Below, piece after piece: positions 62,644 through 64,000 of a stretch of 64,000 nucleotides of DNA. The notes beneath the pieces are model-generated. The model saw only the letters and a program-made list of their open reading frames with translations, was not told where the DNA came from and ran no database searches. A program made the translations under genes and the position numbers. How positions within the stretch are numbered: the first letter of the stretch is position 1; every line of letters starts with the position of its first letter. The DNA comes from Klebsiella huaxiensis (GTDB lineage Bacteria > Pseudomonadota > Gammaproteobacteria > Enterobacterales > Enterobacteriaceae): positions 434,001 through 498,000 of the forward strand of contig NZ_CP036175.1 in assembly GCF_003261575.2 (NCBI RefSeq). The letters run 5' to 3'.

Positions 62644-63471
62644 ATGAAAAAGAATCGCGCTTTTCTGAAATGGGCAGGGGGGAAATACCCCCTGCTTGAT
62701 GATATTAAAAAGCATTTGCCGCAGGGCGATTGCTTGATTGAGCCCTTTGTGGGCGCCGGGTCGGTATTTCTTAATACCGACTTTTCTCGTTATATCCTTG
62801 CTGATATCAATAGTGATTTGATTAGTCTGTATAACATAGTCAAACTGCAAACCGATGAGTACGTTACGGCGGCGCGTGAGATGTTCACGCCAGAAAATAA
62901 CGCCGCTGAACGTTACTACCAGTTCCGTGATGAGTTCAACCAAAGCCAGGAACCGCTGCGTCGCGCGGTGCTGTTCCTTTATCTGAACCGTCATGGCTAC
63001 AATGGTCTGTGTCGTTACAACCTGCGCGGTGAGTTTAACGTGCCGTTTGGCCGCTATAAAAAGCCCTACTTTCCAGAGGCCGAGTTGCACCACTTCGCTG
63101 AGAAAGCACAGCATGCAGAGTTTCATTGTGAATCTTATGAAGACTGTATGAAGCGAGCTGATAACAGCTCTGTTGTTTATTGCGATCCACCCTATGCGCC
63201 GCTGTCGTCAACGGCGAATTTTACGGCCTATCATACGAATAGCTTTAGCCAGGAACAGCAGGAGTTGCTGGCAAAAAAGGCGGAATCGCTGGTGAAAAAG
63301 CGTATTCCTGTGCTTATCTCAAACCATCGCACGCCGCTCACTCAGGAGTGGTATAAAAATGCCGCTGAGATGCATATTGTGAAGGTTCGACGCAGCATCA
63401 GCAGTAACGGTGGTACACGTAAGAAGGTGGACGAGCTTCTGGCTCTGTACCGTCCGCCCAAGACCAAATAA
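62644..63471 (+). CDS. dam: Dam, GATC adenine-N6 DNA methyltransferase
   Basis: Methylates adenine in GATC, serving mismatch repair, SeqA-controlled replication timing and gene regulation. 275 residues (E. coli 278). SAM-binding FLKWAGGKYPLLDD near the N-terminus and FVGAGSVF, catalytic DPPY in VVYCDPPYAPLS (about residue 181), and the target-recognition segment NRHGYNGLCRYNLRGEFNVPFGRYKKP. The C-terminal tail is shorter and ends RPPKTK. It lies 78 bases after damX and 17 before rpe. Confidence 0.97.
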   Translation: MKKNRAFLKWAGGKYPLLDDIKKHLPQGDCLIEPFVGAGSVFLNTDFSRYILADINSDLISLYNIVKLQTDEYVTAAREMFTPENNAAERYYQFRDEFNQSQEPLRRAVLFLYLNRHGYNGLCRYNLRGEFNVPFGRYKKPYFPEAELHHFAEKAQHAEFHCESYEDCMKRADNSSVVYCDPPYAPLSSTANFTAYHTNSFSQEQQELLAKKAESLVKKRIPVLISNHRTPLTQEWYKNAAEMHIVKVRRSISSNGGTRKKVDELLALYRPPKTK

Positions 63472-63488
63472 ATTTCAAGGAGATGCGG

Positions 63489-64000
63489 ATGAAGCAGTAT
63501 TTGATTGCCCCTTCGATTCTGTCGGCTGATTTTGCCCGTTTGGGTGAAGATACCGCCAACGTGTTGGCCGCAGGTGCAGATGTTGTGCACTTTGACGTAA
63601 TGGACAACCACTATGTGCCGAATCTGACCATCGGTCCAATGGTACTGAAATCGCTGCGAAATTACGGTATCACCGCGCCGATTGATGTGCATTTGATGGT
63701 CAAGCCTGTTGACCGCATCATCCCTGATTTTGCTGCTGCGGGCGCTAGCATCATTACTTTCCACCCGGAAGCTTCTGAGCACGTCGATCGTACTTTACAA
63801 CTCATCAAAGAGAATGGCTGTAAAGCTGGACTGGTGTTTAACCCTGCCACGTCCCTGAGCTATCTCGATTACGTAATGGATAAACTGGACGTCATTCTGC
63901 TGATGTCGGTGAACCCAGGCTTTGGCGGCCAGTCTTTTATACCGCACACCCTTGATAAACTGCGTGAAGTCCGTCGTCGCATTGATGAATCTGGCTACGA
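63489..64000 (+). CDS. rpe: Ribulose-phosphate 3-epimerase (3' end beyond window)
   Basis: Interconverts ribulose-5-phosphate and xylulose-5-phosphate in the pentose phosphate pathway. The first 170 codons are present, starting MKQYLIAPSILSADFARLGED. Metal/catalytic blocks HFDVMDNHYVPNLTIGP, DVHLMVKP and ILLMSVNPGFGGQSF are intact. AAGGAG (63477-63482) lies 6 bases before the ATG. The gene runs off the window edge, so no stop is seen. Confidence 0.96.
   Translation, partial: MKQYLIAPSILSADFARLGEDTANVLAAGADVVHFDVMDNHYVPNLTIGPMVLKSLRNYGITAPIDVHLMVKPVDRIIPDFAAAGASIITFHPEASEHVDRTLQLIKENGCKAGLVFNPATSLSYLDYVMDKLDVILLMSVNPGFGGQSFIPHTLDKLREVRRRIDESGY

Overview
The window is chromosomal DNA from a member of the Enterobacteriaceae. 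Almost every protein reads as a close relative of an Escherichia coli K-12 protein, and the overall order (ugp, ggt, gntRKU, asd, glgBXCAP, glpD-EGR, rtc, malT-PQ, pckA, hslOR, igaA, nudE, mrcA, hof, aroKB, damX, dam, rpe) is that of the E. coli 75-77 min region read in reverse. ERIC repeats, the GC-rich codon use and the accessory genes suggest the Klebsiella/Raoultella/Enterobacter side of the family, but the species cannot be fixed from the sequence alone.

Layout. 1-3.7 kb: end of ugpC, ugpQ, yhhA, ggt. 3.7-7.5 kb: a palindromic intergenic repeat, yhhY, the iron-regulated small RNA ryhB with its Fur box, a membrane-anchored bactofilin gene, yhhX, yhhW and an ERIC element. 7.6-12.2 kb: gluconate genes gntR and gntKU with GntR and CRP sites, then asd; yhgN, which lies between gntU and asd in E. 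coli, is absent. 12.4-21.9 kb: the full glycogen operon glgBXCAP. 22.0-28.4 kb: an accessory island between glgP and glpD with an IclR regulator, a YagE/YjhH-type keto-deoxy-sugar-acid aldolase, an IlvD/Edd dehydratase, an MFS transporter and a divergent GldA-type dehydrogenase. The shared intergenic region holds three copies of a 16-bp operator and a CRP site. 28.4-32.1 kb: glpD and glpEGR. 32.1-38.3 kb: RNA-repair locus: rtcR, a sigma-54 promoter, rsr (Ro60 homologue), an array of Y RNA genes with permuted tRNA-like domains, rtcB and rtcA. 38.3-46.1 kb: malT and malPQ with MalT boxes. malQ is then followed directly by pckA; the roughly 14-gene E. coli segment gntT...feoABC...ompR-envZ is missing from this place. 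46.2-64 kb: pckA, hslO, hslR, yrfG, igaA, nudE, mrcA, hofMNOPQ, aroK, aroB, damX, dam and the start of rpe.

The most interesting part is 33.7-38.3 kb. Between rsr and rtcB there are three complete Y RNA-like units. Each has an outer stem, a second stem followed by TACAT, and a T-arm/acceptor/D-arm mimic in permuted order. A fourth, upstream unit still has a 13-nt outer stem, but an ERIC element occupies its interior. The second point of interest is the self-contained sugar-acid island with its operator array. No IS element, CRISPR array, true tRNA or rRNA gene was seen.
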